Assembly (NCBI GenBank): GCA_023014485.1
Contig: JAJOZX010012292.1
Location: 1 to 64,000, forward strand
DNA: 64,000 nucleotides
DNA from: Bathynomus jamesi
Taxonomy: Eukaryota; Arthropoda; Malacostraca; Isopoda; Cirolanidae
Reading direction: 5' to 3'
Shown here: one piece after another, positions 62,771 to 64,000 of the stretch
How the letters are laid out: each line of letters starts with the position of its first letter
Position numbering within the stretch: the first letter of the stretch is position 1
The notes under the pieces: model-generated
Databases searched by the model: none
The model's input: the letters and a program-made list of their open reading frames with translations, nothing else
What the model was told of the DNA's origin: nothing
Made by a program: the position numbers and the translations under genes

Positions 62771-64000
62771 AACAAACTCCTGCGGGTTAGGCTAAAATAC
62801 TATTTTTAAAGTACTTATTTGATCGATGCTTAAATTGTTATACGTAGGAACAGTCTTAAACCCTGAGTGTATTCAGATCTTTGTCTAGCCTATTTTTAAA
62901 CACGTTTACACTTTGGTTTGAAACAACCTCCGAGGAAGTTGGTTCCAGATATTAACTATTTTACAGGGGAAGAATTATCGCAGATGGAGGTACTAAATGT
63001 TTTAAGTTCCATTTTAAAACCATTATTTCCTGTCGGATTTGTATTAAATAAGAATAATTTCCTGTCTATTCCATTGAGCATCTTGAAAACTTGAATAAGC
63101 TGACCGAGCAACCTCCTAGTCTCTACAGTAAACAGGTTTAAGCGTTCTAATCTGCGCTCGTAGCTTTGAAGTCTCATGAAGGGATCAATTTTGTGGCCCT
63201 TGCCTTGTATCCTTTCCAATCTTTCTATATCCCTCCTAAGGTTCGGAAACAAACTGTACACAATACTCGAGTTGAGATCTAACTAGCAAATTGTAAAAAG
63301 ACATTACATTCTCCTTATTTCTAAACTGAAACTGTCTTTTAATATACTAGTATTTTTAAAGCCCTCTTTTCATCTTCTGCACAGTGTTTTGACGGTTTGA
63401 GATCATTACTGATATAAACTCCTAAGTCTTTCTCTAGATCAGTCTCAGTCAAGTTCATCCCCAACAGAGTAATCGGTCTTCGGATTCTTGTAATCTGTGT
63501 GCATTACCTAACGTGCGTTCAAATTGAATCACATCTGCCAAGTACCAGACCATTCGCCCAACCTATTAAAATCATTTTGAAGCGTTCTCACGCCCGCCTC
63601 ACTACCTACATTATTTCCTAATTTGGTACCGTATGCAAATTTAGAAATTGTACTTAGGAGCCCAACGTCTATGTCATTAACACTTTACTTCATTCGGGTC
63701 GCGTCGGTTTTACAGAGGTAACGGTCGTGATTTTGTTTGACACACGGTGTGCGTCCAATATGAGGTAAAGTGTTAATGTAGATGATAAAAAGTAAAGGAC
63801 ACAGAATGGAACCCTGTGTAACCGCACTGGTAACAGGGTCCTACTCCGAAGCCACTCCATTTATTACCACTCTCTGCTTTCTATCTCTTAACCAATCTTC
63901 AATCCAGTTGGAAACGAGTCCGGTAATTCCTAGCCCTCTAACTTTAGCCATTAATCTCGCGTGAGGGACTTCGTGAAAAGCTTTTTGAAAGTCGAGATAC
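62771..64000 (-). pseudogene. Family-B LINE ORF2 C-terminal and RT part, second copy, runs off the window
   Basis: Minus strand. The LINE reading resumes in the UTR/ORF2 end near 62775-62870. C-terminal codons follow to about 63300 (frame 63261-62956: RRDIERLERIQGKGHK, LETRRLRGQLIQVFKMLNGI-like with Val for Leu). Then come MPFNL-like (damaged), FAYGTKLGNNVG-like in place of FADDTKLG near 63620-63650, and VAS/TSAVTQGSILCPLLF-like, where GVPQGSVLG has decayed. The window ends at LDFQKAFHEVPHARLM. It is more diverged than the 36.7-kb copy. A small MITE (63681-63772) interrupts it. Confidence 0.75.
63681..63772. mobile_element. piggyBac-like MITE with TTAA target duplication
   Basis: 92 bp, ends CACTTTACTTCAT and the complement of CACTTTACCTCAT, with TTAA at both sides (63677-63680, 63773-63776). 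The same LINE position at about 37553-37562 has a single TTAA and no insert. TTAA duplication is characteristic of piggyBac. No coding capacity. Confidence 0.85.

Noticed and set aside
1..64000. CRISPR arrays, prophage or bacterial operons
   Set aside because: No regular direct repeats with unique spacers. Tandem repeats found are minisatellites or microsatellites, and all coding remnants are eukaryotic transposable elements.

Overview
The window looks like eukaryotic, probably arthropod, intergenic DNA. A decapod-like crustacean would fit, but that is only an inference from the dense CR1-type LINEs, (CT)n/(TA)n/(CA)n microsatellites and mariner, hAT and SINE relics. I recognise no single-copy host gene, no operon-like layout, no CRISPR array and no bacterial signal. 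Almost everything I can identify is a transposable element or a derivative of one, nearly all broken by frameshifts, deletions or nested insertions.

Layout. 1-9.5 kb: a plus-strand pile-up of CR1-type LINE copies (called family A here). It starts with a near-complete 5' half (ORF1 with an SGNH-esterase domain, then the ORF2 endonuclease) and continues with rearranged and 5'-truncated ORF2 copies, each ending in a (CT)n tail that abuts the next copy. 9.5-13.3 kb: mariner-like elements and MITEs inserted at TA, plus two hAT-type MITEs. 13.3-15.9 kb: a third CR1-like family (C) with a good SGNH ORF1 but no reverse-transcriptase core. 18.3-19.3 kb: minus-strand LINE relic. 20.4-25.4 kb: a 5.0-kb Gypsy-type LTR retrotransposon with LTRs that differ only by five small indels. 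25.7-35.3 kb: a SINE, LINE relics, MITEs, tandem repeats and fold-back structures. 35.9-36.1 kb: a 5S-rRNA-derived SINE. 36.4-42.8 kb: a minus-strand LINE array (family B, then family A). 42.9-46.3 kb: microsatellites, three fold-back elements, SINEs, a mariner-like element and a perfect 461-bp palindrome whose arms carry tRNA-like sequence. 47.3-54.0 kb: a segment bounded by a large inverted duplication that holds several DNA transposons and nested MITEs. 54-61.5 kb: SINEs, hAT MITEs with target duplications, and a 1.0-kb TIR element (56.6-57.6 kb) carrying a protein-coding fragment of a repetitive arthropod family. 61.6-64 kb: a second family-B LINE running off the window end, interrupted by a TTAA-flanked MITE.

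How the parts relate. The LINE families share a 3'-terminal hairpin with a GNRA-type loop just before the (CT)n tail, and two copies carry an A-B-A mosaic 3' end. The family-C LINE, a 5S-headed SINE and a tRNA-headed SINE share a short 3' module, as expected if SINEs borrow LINE 3' ends. Paralogous copies in the window give several pre-insertion ('empty') sites, which date and define insertions without outside data. All family names come from motif recognition; no database search was run.
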